The notes below the pieces were generated by a model that worked only from the letters and a program-made list of their open reading frames with translations, was not told the DNA's origin and ran no database searches. A DNA stretch of 64,000 nt, from NCBI GenBank assembly GCA_947311845.1, contig CAMZMU010000049.1:10555138-10619137 (forward strand), given 5' to 3'. The position numbers were made by a program, and so were the translations under genes. Shown piece after piece: positions 53,001-63,574 of this stretch (positions within the stretch are counted from its first letter, which is position 1; every line of letters begins with the position of its first letter). The DNA comes from Poa pratensis (Eukaryota > Streptophyta > Magnoliopsida > Poales > Poaceae).

Positions 53001-56000
53001 GGTAACTTATGCAGATAATAAAAAACATATACAATAAGACATATTGGGGAAAAATGAAGGTCTGAAGGTCATACAAGAGAATGATGTTCATACTAAATTT
53101 ATAAAGTAAAACATGTGTCATGAATTACAATTTTGGTCTGCACTAATCAGCACCGAAGATTTGTAACAGGATATGTCATTGTTATCCTGATCTCATGGAT
53201 AAGTAGGTTGATGCTAAATTGCTGGTTCCAAATAGCTCGAATTCAAAAATCGTTCATGGCATTACCATATTGTTATGGTTGAGATGCAAAGATCAATCAA
53301 AGGGCCAAATCGTGCAGATTAACAAGGGGGCAGGTTAAAACTAACAGCTATGACAGGTGACGGACACCGCAGCTCATCCGCTTTGACAATGACCAGACTA
53401 AGGGTTTTAACATCTTAGCTTTGCAGGGAAATCAGGTTGCAATTGCCAAAGTGATGTTCAAGAGAGCTACAGAGTACCGAAACGGTTCACACATTATTCT
53501 AGGCAGCATATGCACAGGAACTCGAACAACCCATGTACACCGGTACTATCTCCCTCGCACCTATGTCGCCCAGCTGACGTGACACAATGGGGATGTCGTG
53601 TCAGGCTAGGTTAGGCGATCGCGGAGGCGATGGCGGCGAGTTCTGCGGCGGGGGCCCGATCCCGCCGGAGAGGAACGGCGTCGACCCTTCCTCGGATCCT
53701 ACGGCGTCTACGGCGTCGTCCGCGCGATCCCCCGAGGTTGTATCTCGTCCTTATCTACCGTATTTCCCTCCGATCGAGGCTGTGGGCTTTGTGCTTCCTG
53801 TGCAGGCTGACGGAGATCGGCATGAGGACGGGGTGGTGCTGGATGGCGATCGACCGAGGGAAGTTCCGAGAGCAGTTTCAGGGGAGGTTGGGGGCGAGAA
53901 GAGGCGGGAACCTCAAGTTCAAGCTCGAATTTCGGTTCATGGCGGACAGCGTGACACGTCGGTGGCGCCTTTGCTGGAGCCGTCTTCGTTTGTCCGCAGA
54001 ATCCTCACGCCCATCTGGAAGGTGGGGGCGCCTGAGAAAGTGCAGTTTCGCGGGGGGTGGACTGCAAAACCTAGGGTGAGATCGGAGTTGGATCTGGCGA
54101 GTGAGGCGGCGGAGGCGGAGGGGCAGTGGCCGGCGATTTCCACAATATCTGGGTCTGCTGCTCCGATTTGGAGAGCGGGCACAGCCTCGTTTGCTCAGGC
54201 AGCGATGGCGGGTCGGGGAGACTATGGACCGCGTCAGGGAGGTTTCATTGGAGGGCGAGGCAACTGGAATCAGGGGAGAGGCGCTCCCGGCGATTGGTCG
54301 GGGTGGCAGGGACCTAATCAACCGCCGATGGGTCCTCCCGGTGGTGGCGGCGGCCAATTCCACCCAGGGTATGGATATGGAGGTCCGCCTCGATTCACTC
54401 CGCCTGAACAACGGCCTCAGGGAGGGCCGCAGTTCGCCGGGAATGAATACGGCGGAGGATACAACTACGGCGGTGGAAACTTCATGGGGGCTCCGATGCA
54501 GACTGGTATGAATTCTTCTGCACCTGATTTTGCTGGGAAGGGCAACAGGCCAGTAGGTGTTGCTAGTTCATCGGTGCAAGCGGGTGGGGGTGCTGCAAAT
54601 CAGTCTTCTGGTAAAGGTCGGATAGGTCAGTTTGGTGCTGGGAATGCAGTTGATCAAGGAAAAAGTGTGAGCAATCTGTCGAATAGTGCTAGGCCAGGCA
54701 TGGGAGCGTGCTACAAATGTGGTTTGTCTGGACATGGTATCAAAGAGTGTAAAAATAGTGTTCAGTGTGATATATGTGATAAAGAGTCACACATTACTTC
54801 CAACTGTGGGTTGCCCAATCAACCAAAGATGGCTGCAGTTCTGATTGGTTGTGGTGGGGATGGCTTGCAAATGTTTACTGCGAATTCAGGGAAGAAAGTT
54901 GATCCTTCTAAGGCGAAGCAAGCGATAGCTCTGGTTAAGATTCATTCTGGCAATCTATCTGTACAGCAACTGGTGGAGGGTTTCAGCAGAATGTTTCCTT
55001 GTGGATGGGAGTGGAAAGCAAGTCCTCACACTAACAACAGTTTTCTGGTTACTTTTCCCTCGGCTCAAAAGATAGAGGAGCTGAAAAGCTTCGAGTATAT
55101 TGGTATTCCTGGTGCTGCAGCTGCTGTGAAGGTGAGCAAGTGGAATAGTGTTTCCATGGCAAAGTACAAGTTATACACTGTGTGGGTTAGAATGACTGGA
55201 GTCCCGGATACGCTTCTGCATTATCAAGGTTTCTGTGAAGCAGCTTCTTTGATTGGAAAAGTGAAGGAAATTGATATGGTAACATACAAGAAGCAGAAGA
55301 TCATTAGAGCTAAAGTTGGTGTCAAAGATCCTAGGAAGATTCCTTCATTTGCTGAGCTAAATGATGAAGATTTCTTGTATGATATTTGGTTCGAGCTGGA
55401 GGATATCGTGGAACAAGGAGGACCTATGATGGGTGGGAGTTTGGTGATTAACACACCAGCTCCTCAAGGAGCTGGGGTAGCACAGAGACAGGCTGAGCCT
55501 AAGAGAACAAGAGAAGGAACTGATGATGATATGGGAGACAGCAGCAAGAGTCCCAAGAATTCTGCAGAGATCAATTTGAACAATGCTGACACTGAAGTGG
55601 TGGCCAGTCAGTATGAAATGGAGAAGAAACTCAGAGAGGAGCTGGAGGAGAAAAAGAGAAGAGCAGAAGAAGGACAACATAAGAATGATGTTGTAGCTGA
55701 TGCGAACAGTGTGGCGGGAACTCCTGAAGCTAGTATGTCGGAAAATACTGAGACTGGTGGAGTAGATTCAGATGATGAATTTCTGTCTCAAGATCCAGAT
55801 GCTTTTGCGAAGAAATTGGGGCTGTCAGCAGAGAGAATAAAAGAAATCAGAGAGGAGGTGGACAGGGAGATGGATAAGGAGAATATAGAGCCGTCTGTTG
55901 AAGTTAGTTCCAAGACAGTTACAGCTGGCAATGCTGAAAGCATGGATATCTCGGGTGGCAACGATGAGGAGGCCAAAAAAGCTCAAGCACAGGCAGAAGC

Positions 56001-59000
56001 ACAAGAGAGGATTCGGAAGGCAAAAGCTAAAGCAGGGATTGATGAAGAGGCACGAAGGAGGAGCTCTAGAAACAAGAAAAATGATGAGGTGCATTCAATG
56101 GAGAAGTGCGAGGATATGGCGAAAAAGAGGAACCTGGAAACGAATAATGGTAAGGAACTAATTCCCACTGTGTTGAATTCTTCTTTTAGTTTCATTTCGC
56201 ATATTACTGCTAGTATTGGTGTTAGCCTGGGTGCTGACGATGTTGATGCTGAGCAAACTGTTTCAGTTATTAAAGATTTAGAAGAGGCTAGGAGTAATCT
56301 TTTTCTTGCTGGAAAAAGGAAGGATAGTGTTAAAGAAGTGGTTACGGAATCAAAGCTGGATAGCTTTGATCCCAAGGAAGTGCGAGATATTTTAACTGAT
56401 GATGAAAATGTGGTGGAAGAGGATAAGGAACTTAATGATTGTATTATGCAATTAGCTTCTATTTATAGACCTAGAAGAGGTAGAGCTTCGCCTGCGTCAT
56501 GCAGTGTGAGGCCCAAAGCTAGATTTAGAATTTAGATAGTTTTTCTTCATCTGTTTAATGTCAGGTCTCTTTTGGAACCCCAGAGGTTTGGGGGATAGTA
56601 ATAAGCGTCGTTTCATTAAGGATGCAATAGTTGATCACAATCTAGATTACATTTGTATTCAGGAAACTAAGAGGGAAGATTTTCCAGAAGTTTGGCTTAA
56701 TAACTTTAGTGGTAGATTAAATTTCATTTGGCTTTGGGAACCGTCCAGAGGTGCTTCTGGCGGACTCCTTATGGGAATTAATGAAGAGAAATTTGATGTT
56801 GGTGCTTGTATTTCCAATAAATTTTTTAATAGAATGATTATTATGGATAAGCAGACTAGGTTCAAGTGGAACCTAGTTAATGTTTATGGAGCTTCTAATG
56901 CACGAGACAAAGCAGAATTTCTTGTTGAGTTTGTTCATATTCTTAGTAGTAGCAATTTACCTTTTGTGATTGGAGGGGATTTTAATTTGGTAAGAAGAAC
57001 TTCGGATAGAAATAAGGTTAAAAGGTTGTCTAAGTGGTCTATGCTTTTTAATTCGATTATTGAACATTGGGGTTTAAAAGAGTTAGAACTTTCGGGTAGA
57101 TCGTTCACCTGGTCGAATAATCAAAGGGATCCTTTATTTGAGCTTTTAGATAGAGTGCTAGTTTCTCCGGAGTGGGAACTAAAATATCCTTTGGTAACTG
57201 TCAGGACTCTTGTTAGAGGAGTGTCTGACCATGCTGCTCTAATAGTGGATGTTAATGGTGGTAATAGGGTGGTTCGTGCTCAAAAACCGTTTAAATTTGA
57301 GCTTTGTTGGTTTCTCAGAGAGGACTTACCTAGAGTGGTTACTAAAGTTTGGAATGCTATGTATAAAGGGCGCAATCTTTTAGACAAATGGCATAACCGT
57401 TTTTCTAAAGTGCGTAGGGTGTTGAAAGGTTGGAATAATAATATAGAGGGACAATATAAAAAAGATAGAAAAATTATTGCTGATCAGTTGGAGTTTATTG
57501 ATAGAAACAGTGAGGTTAATGGGCTTTCACGCGAAGATTATGAGCTTAGAATAAGCTTGCAATCTAAGTTAAATGCTATTTTAAAAGAAGAAGAGGTTAA
57601 ATGGTTTCAGAGAGCGAAGGAACGGGATTTGCTGGAAGGAGACAGCAATACTCGATATCTTATGTTAAAAGCGAGTGGTAGGAAACGGCGTAGTAAAATC
57701 TTTAGGCTTTTTGATGGGGATAGGTGCATAGAAGGAGATGAAAATCTTTTGGAGCATGCTACTAGTTTTTACAAAACTTTGTTTGGTCCTGTTGAGCTTC
57801 TTCCTGTTTCGCTTTCGGATCCTGTCCCTATGGTTCTAACTGACAGGGACAGAGATGTTTTAATTGAACCTTTTTCTCTGAAGGAAGTTAAGGAAGTTGT
57901 CTTTTCCATGAAGCATAACAAAGCTCCTGGACCAGATGGATTTCCTATTGAGTTTTTTCAAAAGTTTTGGAATCTTATTTCGCCAAATTTGATGGATCTT
58001 TTTAGAGAGTTTCACGCTGGGAAGCTAGATATTAAACGTTTTAATTATGGTATTATTACTTTGATTCCTAAGGGGTTAGGAGCTGATAAGTTGAGCATGT
58101 TCAGACCCATTTGTCTTTTAAATGTAGTTTTCAAGATTTTTACTAAGGTGCTAAATAATAGAACAATCAGTCTAGCAGATAAAATAGTCGATGCTATTCA
58201 AACTGCGTTTATTAAAGGTAGATTTATTTTAGATAGCGTGACTCTTTTACATGAAACTTTACATTACATGCATAAAGGGAAAAAGTCTGGGGTTCTCTTT
58301 AAGGTAGACTTCGAGAAGGCGTATGACAAGATAAACTGGGAGTTTATGTTCTCTGTGTTGCGGATGAAAGGGTTCCCTGACAAGTTTGTTCAGTGGACTA
58401 AGTCAGTGGTGTCGGAGGGCAATGTGTGTGTTATGGTGAATGATGTGTTGGGTAGTTATTTTCGAACTAGTAAAGGACTCCGTCAAGGAGATCCGTTTTC
58501 GCCTCTCTTGTTTGACATAGCTGCAGATGTTCTTGCGGTCCTAGTCAGAAGGGCCCAGGAACAAGGTTTTATTAAAGGTTTAGCCTCTGAAATTCTTGAT
58601 GAAGGTTTGGTAGTAATACAATACGCTGATGATACAATTTTCATGTTTGAGGATGATCTAGAAAGTGCTAGAAATCTTAAAATTATTTTGTGTGTGTTTG
58701 AACAACTTACTGGACTCAAGATTAATTTTAATAAGAGTGAGGTATCTTTCTTTGGTAAAGCTGTAGAGAAAAAAGATGTGTATGCGCAGATCTTTACTTG
58801 TAAAGAAGGGGACTTCCCTTTCAGGTATCTGGGGGTCCCAATGCATTATAAGCGTTTATCTATTAGTGATTGGAAGGAAGCTGAAGAAAGAGTGGAAAAG
58901 AAAACTGCAAGCTGGAAAGGCTGTTTAAATTCGATAGGCACTAGATTGATTTTGATTGAAGTTTCTATTAGTAGCATTCCTGGTTACCTTTTGTCTATTT

Positions 59001-61161
59001 TTACAATGCCAAAGGGTGTTGGAAAAAGATGGGATTTCTTTCGTAGTAGGATGCTTTGGCATGAGAAACAGGGGGTGAAGAAATACCACCTGGTTCGATG
59101 GTCTGATGTATGTCAACCAAAGGATATGGGTGGATTAGGAATTACTAATTTAAGGCTTAAAAATATTAGTCTTTTATGTAAGTGGTTGTGGAGACTGGAG
59201 AATGAAGATGGTATTTGGCAAAGTATGCTTAAAGCCAAGTACCTTAAGAAGGTAACTTTAACCCAATGCACACATAAGCCCACTGATTCACACTTTTGGT
59301 CAGGGCTCATGTCTGTGAAGGATCTCTTTTACAGTTGTTGTAGACGTATCATAGGAAATGGTAAGAAAACTAGATTTTGGGAGGACTGTTGGCTTGGACA
59401 GAAGTCCCTATGTGAAATTTATCCGAGATTGTATAACATTACTCTTAGTCAAAATATCACGGTTTTCGAGGTGTTTGATAGTAATTTTGAAGGAGTTAAG
59501 TTTAGAAGATGTTTACGAGAAGAAACTTTAGATTTGTGGATTAAAGTTTTAGAGGACTGTAGTCAAGTTCAGCTGTCAGCTGAACCTGACAAAGTGAGCT
59601 GGGTCTTAACAAGAGATGGATGTTTTTCTGTGAAATCTTTATATCAGTACCTTTGTGCTAAAACAGTGCGTTTTCCTTATAAATTTCTTTGGAATCTACG
59701 GATTCCTCTTAGAACTAAAGTCTTTTGCTGGTTGGTAATAAAGAATAGGGTTCTAACTAGAGATAATTTAAAAAAAGAGGTTGGAAAGGGTGTGATTTGT
59801 GTGAATTCTGTAGTGCACAGGAAACACAAGAACACCTTTTTTTCGCATGTCCTTTAGCTAGATATTGTTGGAGGGTAGTTGCTGTGTCGCTTAAGCTGAG
59901 TGGCATTCCTTCTTCCTTTGCAATGTTGTATCAGCTATGTTCGGCCACTTCTTCTGGTTTAGAAAGAAAAGTGGTGATGATAGGAGCTGCTGCAATTTGT
60001 TGGGCTGTGTGGAAAACACGAAATAATTCGTATTTCCGAGGTGTGCGCCCTAAAGATCCTTCAGATGTTATTTTATTAGCCTGTCACCTCTTACATGATT
60101 GGGCCAAATTGCAGAAAAACGTGTTGGGAAGATTTCTCAGTGCGGGAGCTGATCTGCTAGCGAAGGTGGCAAGAGAGATTTTTGGGCGGCAACATGGCTG
60201 GAACACTGTGGTTCGTAGACTGCAGAACTAAAAGCTGTGTTGGATCGTCTGATATCTCGAAGTCTATGCCGCTGGATCTTGCACTTCGTCGAAAAACTCT
60301 GTTAAAGAAAGTTGGAGAACTAGTTCTGTAAACTTGTTTAGGTTGCTGGGTCGGTTTTTGAACCCCTGGAAGTCTTGGCAGTTGAGTTCAGGTTTTTTTT
60401 TAGGTAGCTTGTTGAGCCTGCAGGCAGAGTTTGGGGGGATGTCCTCATCTTTGGTTTCCTGGGGTTCATAGTCGTTGCTTTTCGGTTCTGTAAAGCGCGG
60501 CAAAATCTTGTGACAGTGCGCATCACCCCTGGTTTCATTTCAATGAAGCTGGGAGTCTCATGTTGAGGCTCCTTAATGTCTAAAAAAAAAACCCATGTAC
60601 ACCACATCCCTCCGATCCCCAGCGAGCAATTCTGTCACAAGTCATGGAACACTAGAACCCACTAAAGCAAATCATCTAAAGTTCCAAACATCATCAAAAT
60701 AACATGTACGGTGGTCTAAGCCAGCAGCTAAACAATCGCTCAATCAGTACCCAAACAACGCTTTCAAATACTCAAACAACGTCGGCTACTCAGACTCCAA
60801 CGCAAGGACTTCCGCACTCGAATTTAGGGGAAGAGCAGCCTCAGGCGAGGCACAAAACACGCTTCCCTCGGATAGCTCAGAGCCTCAGACCGTCCGCTTC
60901 CCGAATCACGGCAGCAGAAGCATGAACCCTAGGTCACACGACGCCCCTGCTCAGACCGAGGACCTAAGCCCGCGCGCGGGCGGGATTCCATCCGCCGCAG
61001 AAACCCTAAACCCCGGCCTCAGATCGACGACGAGCGCTCGGAATCTACGCATGAATCACGCGGAGCTGCAGCCGAGGGAGGTGGGGGATGGCGTCGACGC
61101 GTTACCTGAGCTGGCGATCGTACTTGGTCTTGGGCTCGGCGACGGCGGCGGCGGCGGCCAT
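47036..61161 (-). CDS. AXR1: AXR1, NEDD8-activating enzyme E1 regulatory subunit
   Basis: Fourteen exons on the minus strand give an unbroken 529-residue protein (1590 bp). Exons: 61161-61106, 52930-52758, 52667-52504, 51572-51462, 51209-51130, 51041-50891, 50806-50713, 49744-49656, 49019-48946, 48829-48667, 48109-48024, 47578-47495, 47391-47211, 47119-47036. AXR1 pairs with ECR1 to activate the ubiquitin-like protein NEDD8/RUB for transfer to cullins, needed for auxin signalling. The ThiF-like fold is shown by [35 protein letters not shown] and [15 protein letters not shown]; the C-terminal part has [24 protein letters not shown] and ends [15 protein letters not shown]. The catalytic Cys is in ECR1, as usual. 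The length fits plant AXR1 (about 540). Exon 1 ([19 protein letters not shown]) is 8.2 kb from exon 2 because a LINE occupies intron 1. All junctions are GT-AG and keep phase; exon 11 uses the donor TTG|GTCAGC. No disabling change was seen. Confidence 0.93.
49391..49476. repeat. Tandem duplication in AXR1 intron 8
   Basis: Two units of about 43 bp with ACACAGACAC(A/G)GACAAAAC and AAAGCTCTTTCT(A/G)AACTTAT. Confidence 0.8.
50434..50643. repeat. Tandem duplication (about 110 bp) in AXR1 intron 7
   Basis: Units begin TATGAGG at 50434 and 50544 and share TGCCACCAC(A/G)TAGGTCAC, ATTTCATTAAATATGTAGAGCAC and CCTCACTTTAA(T/C)TCAGGTAG. Confidence 0.8.
53587..56535 (+). CDS. LINE ORF1 protein (982 aa)
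   Basis: An intact frame from the first ATG of the element. The N-terminal third is Gly/Pro-rich. At about residues 375-408 are two CX2CX4HX4C zinc knuckles, [14 protein letters not shown] and [14 protein letters not shown], followed by a DUF4283-like region ([19 protein letters not shown]) that in such proteins precedes or follows the knuckles. The C-terminal third is rich in Glu, Lys and Ala with probable coiled coil ([18 protein letters not shown]). ORF1 proteins bind the element RNA and act as chaperones in ribonucleoprotein particles. The stop at 56533-56535 is 22 bp before ORF2. Confidence 0.9.
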   Translation: MGMSCQARLGDRGGDGGEFCGGGPIPPERNGVDPSSDPTASTASSARSPEVVSRPYLPYFPPIEAVGFVLPVQADGDRHEDGVVLDGDRPREVPRAVSGEVGGEKRREPQVQARISVHGGQRDTSVAPLLEPSSFVRRILTPIWKVGAPEKVQFRGGWTAKPRVRSELDLASEAAEAEGQWPAISTISGSAAPIWRAGTASFAQAAMAGRGDYGPRQGGFIGGRGNWNQGRGAPGDWSGWQGPNQPPMGPPGGGGGQFHPGYGYGGPPRFTPPEQRPQGGPQFAGNEYGGGYNYGGGNFMGAPMQTGMNSSAPDFAGKGNRPVGVASSSVQAGGGAANQSSGKGRIGQFGAGNAVDQGKSVSNLSNSARPGMGACYKCGLSGHGIKECKNSVQCDICDKESHITSNCGLPNQPKMAAVLIGCGGDGLQMFTANSGKKVDPSKAKQAIALVKIHSGNLSVQQLVEGFSRMFPCGWEWKASPHTNNSFLVTFPSAQKIEELKSFEYIGIPGAAAAVKVSKWNSVSMAKYKLYTVWVRMTGVPDTLLHYQGFCEAASLIGKVKEIDMVTYKKQKIIRAKVGVKDPRKIPSFAELNDEDFLYDIWFELEDIVEQGGPMMGGSLVINTPAPQGAGVAQRQAEPKRTREGTDDDMGDSSKSPKNSAEINLNNADTEVVASQYEMEKKLREELEEKKRRAEEGQHKNDVVADANSVAGTPEASMSENTETGGVDSDDEFLSQDPDAFAKKLGLSAERIKEIREEVDREMDKENIEPSVEVSSKTVTAGNAESMDISGGNDEEAKKAQAQAEAQERIRKAKAKAGIDEEARRRSSRNKKNDEVHSMEKCEDMAKKRNLETNNGKELIPTVLNSSFSFISHITASIGVSLGADDVDAEQTVSVIKDLEEARSNLFLAGKRKDSVKEVVTESKLDSFDPKEVRDILTDDENVVEEDKELNDCIMQLASIYRPRRGRASPASCSVRPKARFRI
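56558..60231 (+). pseudogene. LINE ORF2: endonuclease, reverse transcriptase, one frameshift
   Basis: The first frame (56558-59857, 1099 codons) holds an APE-type endonuclease ([43 protein letters not shown]) and a complete reverse transcriptase ([48 protein letters not shown], catalytic [28 protein letters not shown]). It then leaves frame at the A-run of about 59769-59776. With one more A the sequence would continue into 59797-60231, which has the zf-RVT domain GCDLCEFC...[13 protein letters not shown] and [10 protein letters not shown]. The endonuclease and reverse transcriptase residues look intact; the C-terminal part is lost in the present frame unless the A-run is an assembly or slippage matter. 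Confidence 0.9.
60604..61105. other. 5' part of AXR1 intron 1
   Basis: The original intron sequence between exon 1 and the LINE insertion site. The frames on the plus strand (60704-61230) have no known motif and overlap exon 1. Confidence 0.6.
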
Positions 61162-61768
61162 GGCTGCGGAGGCGACCGTGTGCCCTCTCTGTGGCTATGG
61201 CGTTTTCGCTTCGCCTCCGGCCGAGAATAAAAAAAGCAGAGGAAGCGGAGGAGACAGGGAATTTATTCGCGTAGCAGTGCGTTGGACTAAATGGAAAATT
61301 TCGGCAAAAAGCCAATATAAGGTAAGCCCTAGAAGTCCAACAACAAGGCCCAATACGACCTTGGAGCAGCCTACATTTCTTGGCATGTCACTCACTCAAC
61401 GCAAGTTGCCCCAAAAAAAAAACTCACTCAACGTAGGTACCCTAAAAAAAACTCAGAGAAAGTTCTTCTAGAAAAACTCACTCAATGCAAGTATGCCCTT
61501 AATCTTTTGCATCGTGCGAGTATGGAGAATTGCTAGGCTACTTCAGAACCAATGTTAGTCATGGACAAACTTTTCTGAGACACCAGTCATTCCTTGAATT
61601 CGGAGGATTCCTTCAAATATAGCAGTATGGGGTGTGGTCTTCAATATCTCACGCTCACATATCCAGATATCTCGTTTGATGCCAATTTTCACGGATGCTA
61701 AGGATGATCAACCAGTGGTTTTGTAATCTTCCTTGTATCAGCCTTTTTTCATATACTTCAAATAAGTA
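61162..61768. other. AXR1 upstream region
   Basis: The 5' leader and promoter of AXR1 lie here on the minus strand. CTTATATTGG (about 61311-61320, minus strand) is a weak TATA candidate about 150 bp from the ATG. Further out is AT-rich sequence without genes. Confidence 0.5.
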
Positions 61769-61799
61769 GCCTGCGTTGTACTGTGTTTCACAAAAAAAA
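61769..61799 (+). mobile_element. SINE tail fragment
   Basis: CCTGCGTTGTACTGTGTTTC followed by ACA9 matches the 3' end of the SINE at 10855-11062 (CTGCGTTGTACTGTGTTTCGCA10). Only about 30 bp are recognised. Confidence 0.5.
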
Positions 61800-62016
61800 A
61801 GCTAGACCGTACCAGTTCTAACGGCACACATATTGTCGTATTGTAGATAACACAGTGCATCTGAGTGCGAGAGTACTGGCTAACTTGGTGTACTATGCGG
61901 CAAGTGGTGCACCAACATCGGCAGACGGCGGAGGAGCAGAAAAGGTCTAGGGACTCGAGCTTTCCCAGGATGACACACAAAACGTCATACAACAGCTCCA
62001 ACCCATCTGGCTCCAT
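61800..62016 (-). pseudogene. F-box protein gene, 5' fragment
   Basis: The frame from ATG 62016 encodes LELLYDVLCVILGKLESLDL followed by FCSSAVCRCWCTTCRIV, which fits an F-box: LxxLxxDxLxxILxxLxxxDL...SAVCRxW. F-boxes bind SKP1 in SCF ubiquitin ligases. After about 55 residues similarity ends and the frame runs into the SINE tail. It is probably the truncated start of an F-box/DUF295-type gene. Confidence 0.5.
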
Positions 62017-62294
62017 GGATATGAAAGTGGAAAGGACAATTTATTGTGGCTTAAAAAAGGGAAGGTATGAATCAGATTTAGATGTACCAAGTCCGAAATT
62101 CCAACAGTTGAATGTAGAGTTTGATTCGATATTCATAGTTAGTGTGACAGATATTGCACATGCCACATACATAATACAATTCAAAGTCTCCAAGACATAC
62201 GTTGACCACAATGTTTATTGTTGTATACCTGGCTAGCCATGCATATATAGATGCAAATGCCAGTAGAATTCCCCACCATATTCATGGAGCAGTT
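62017..62294. other. Intergenic sequence, no gene seen
   Basis: AT-rich. The right part is the probable 3' untranslated region of the root-cap gene. Confidence 0.45.
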
Positions 62295-63457
62295 TTACTT
62301 CTTGCAGACAACACCTTGGCCGTCCATGCCACTGGTGCAGGTGACATCAGCGAGCTCCGACATCCCGGAAGCTTCATCATTGCCACGGCTGGTTCCGAAG
62401 CGCGCCACGGCACAGTCCGTAGCGAAAAGGCTGGAAGAGGCGAAGCTGGCATCTCCGCCCATGGTGGGCATGGAGGCCTTCACGTCGAACTTGTTCACGT
62501 AGTCGGAGCGGTACGTCTGGCCGACAACACCGTGGACGTCGTCGGTGAGCGCGTCGAATTTGAAGGCAAGCTCGAGGTGAGCTAGGCAGTTGTCGGAGGT
62601 GATGCCGTAGCGGTGCACCCTCGAGTCCTCCTCAGTGATCGGCACGGCGTTTGCCCTGATGCTGAACTTTCCATCGAGAGCGACGAGCACTCCGTTGGCC
62701 GCTTTGGTGCGGGTCACGGACAGCGCGGGGATGCGGCTGGACGTCCATTTGGCACCGTCGACCAGGTCAGTGGGAAGGTGGACGGGCTCGCCGTCGAGGG
62801 TGATCTCGAGGTGTTCGGCTGCGTCGTCCCAGGTGCCCGTCTTCATGGCGCCGACGTAGAGGCGGTGGCCGTCGAAGAGCACGGCGATGGCCTGGATCCA
62901 GGTGAAGTCCCTGGACATGCCGCTGTGGCCGCGCTTGCCGATGAAATGCGCGTTGATGTGGAGGTCGCGGTCAGAAACGACGCAGAAGTCGGCGTCTGTG
63001 CGGCCGTGGAAGTAGAACGCGTTGCCGTCGCCGCCGATGAACCGTGGGTCGCCGCACGCTCCAGGGACGCTGCACACTGCACGCTCAAACCATGGATCGT
63101 AACCGTTAGCCAAAACTATGAATTAACTCTAGGTAGATAGGTACGACCGTTTGTCGAGTAGATCGAGGGCGGATGCTTACCACAGACGGCTTTGCACAAG
63201 TTGCAGTCAGCGAAGCATGTGTCAGGGCACTCGGCTGGGCAGTCCATCTGCCTGGGTGAACAGTATGGGTACACCTTGCGGTTGTCATGGCACTTGACTT
63301 TGTTCGGCTTGGGCTTTGGTTTCGGCCCTTGGGCCTTCGGTGGCCGCGGCTTGTCTTCCTTCGGCCCCTTGGCCTTGTTGTCCGACTGCGCGGCGGCTGC
63401 GGCGGCGAGAAGGACGACCACCGCCAGAACCAGCACGAGACTCAGGCGCCTCGCCAT
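62295..63457 (-). CDS. Secreted root-cap-domain protein (two exons)
   Basis: Exon 1 at 63457-63181, intron 63180-63077 (104 bp, GTAAGC...GTGCAG), exon 2 at 63076-62295: 352 residues in one frame. A signal peptide is clear (MARRLSLVLVLAVVVLL then an Ala run, residues 1-25). A Lys/Pro-rich segment (GPKPKPKPNK) and a Cys-rich block (CHDNRKVYPYCSPRQMDC, CPDTCFADCNLCKAVC) follow. Exon 2 encodes the Root_cap domain (Pfam PF06830): CSVPGACGDPRFIGGDGNAFYFHG, DFCVVSDRDLHINAHFIGKR, FDALTDDVHGVVGQTY. The family was first described from maize root-cap transcripts and is secreted; its molecular function is not known. The open frame extends upstream to 63472, but only as GTG, so the first ATG (63457) was chosen. 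A TATA box lies about 110 bp upstream. Confidence 0.88.
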
Positions 63458-63564
63458 TCCGATCGCCCTCACACTGTTACTAGCTTATTTGTCTTTGGTA
63501 GTACTAGTGTCTTTGGTGATGATGATTGGTCGAGATGGGTACGTTTGTATGCATGGTTCCTAGA

Positions 63565-63574
63565 GAATTTATAG
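63565..63574 (-). promoter_or_regulatory. TATA box of the root-cap gene
   Basis: On the minus strand CTATAAATTC, about 110 bp before the start codon at 63457. Confidence 0.65.

Larger units (their letters stand above)
53542..60589 (+). mobile_element. Nearly intact LINE (L1-type) in AXR1 intron 1
   Basis: A 7.05-kb element with a 14-bp TSD AACCCATGTACACC (53528-53541 and 60590-60603; the first A may belong to the tail) and a poly-A end. It has a 45-bp leader, ORF1 with zinc knuckles, a 22-bp spacer and ORF2 with endonuclease and reverse transcriptase. The only clear defect is one frameshift in an A-run of ORF2. It lies antisense to AXR1. Confidence 0.93.

Noticed and set aside
63458..63472. 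Start of the root-cap protein at 63472
   Set aside because: The codon is GTG; the ATG at 63457 gives a clean signal peptide.
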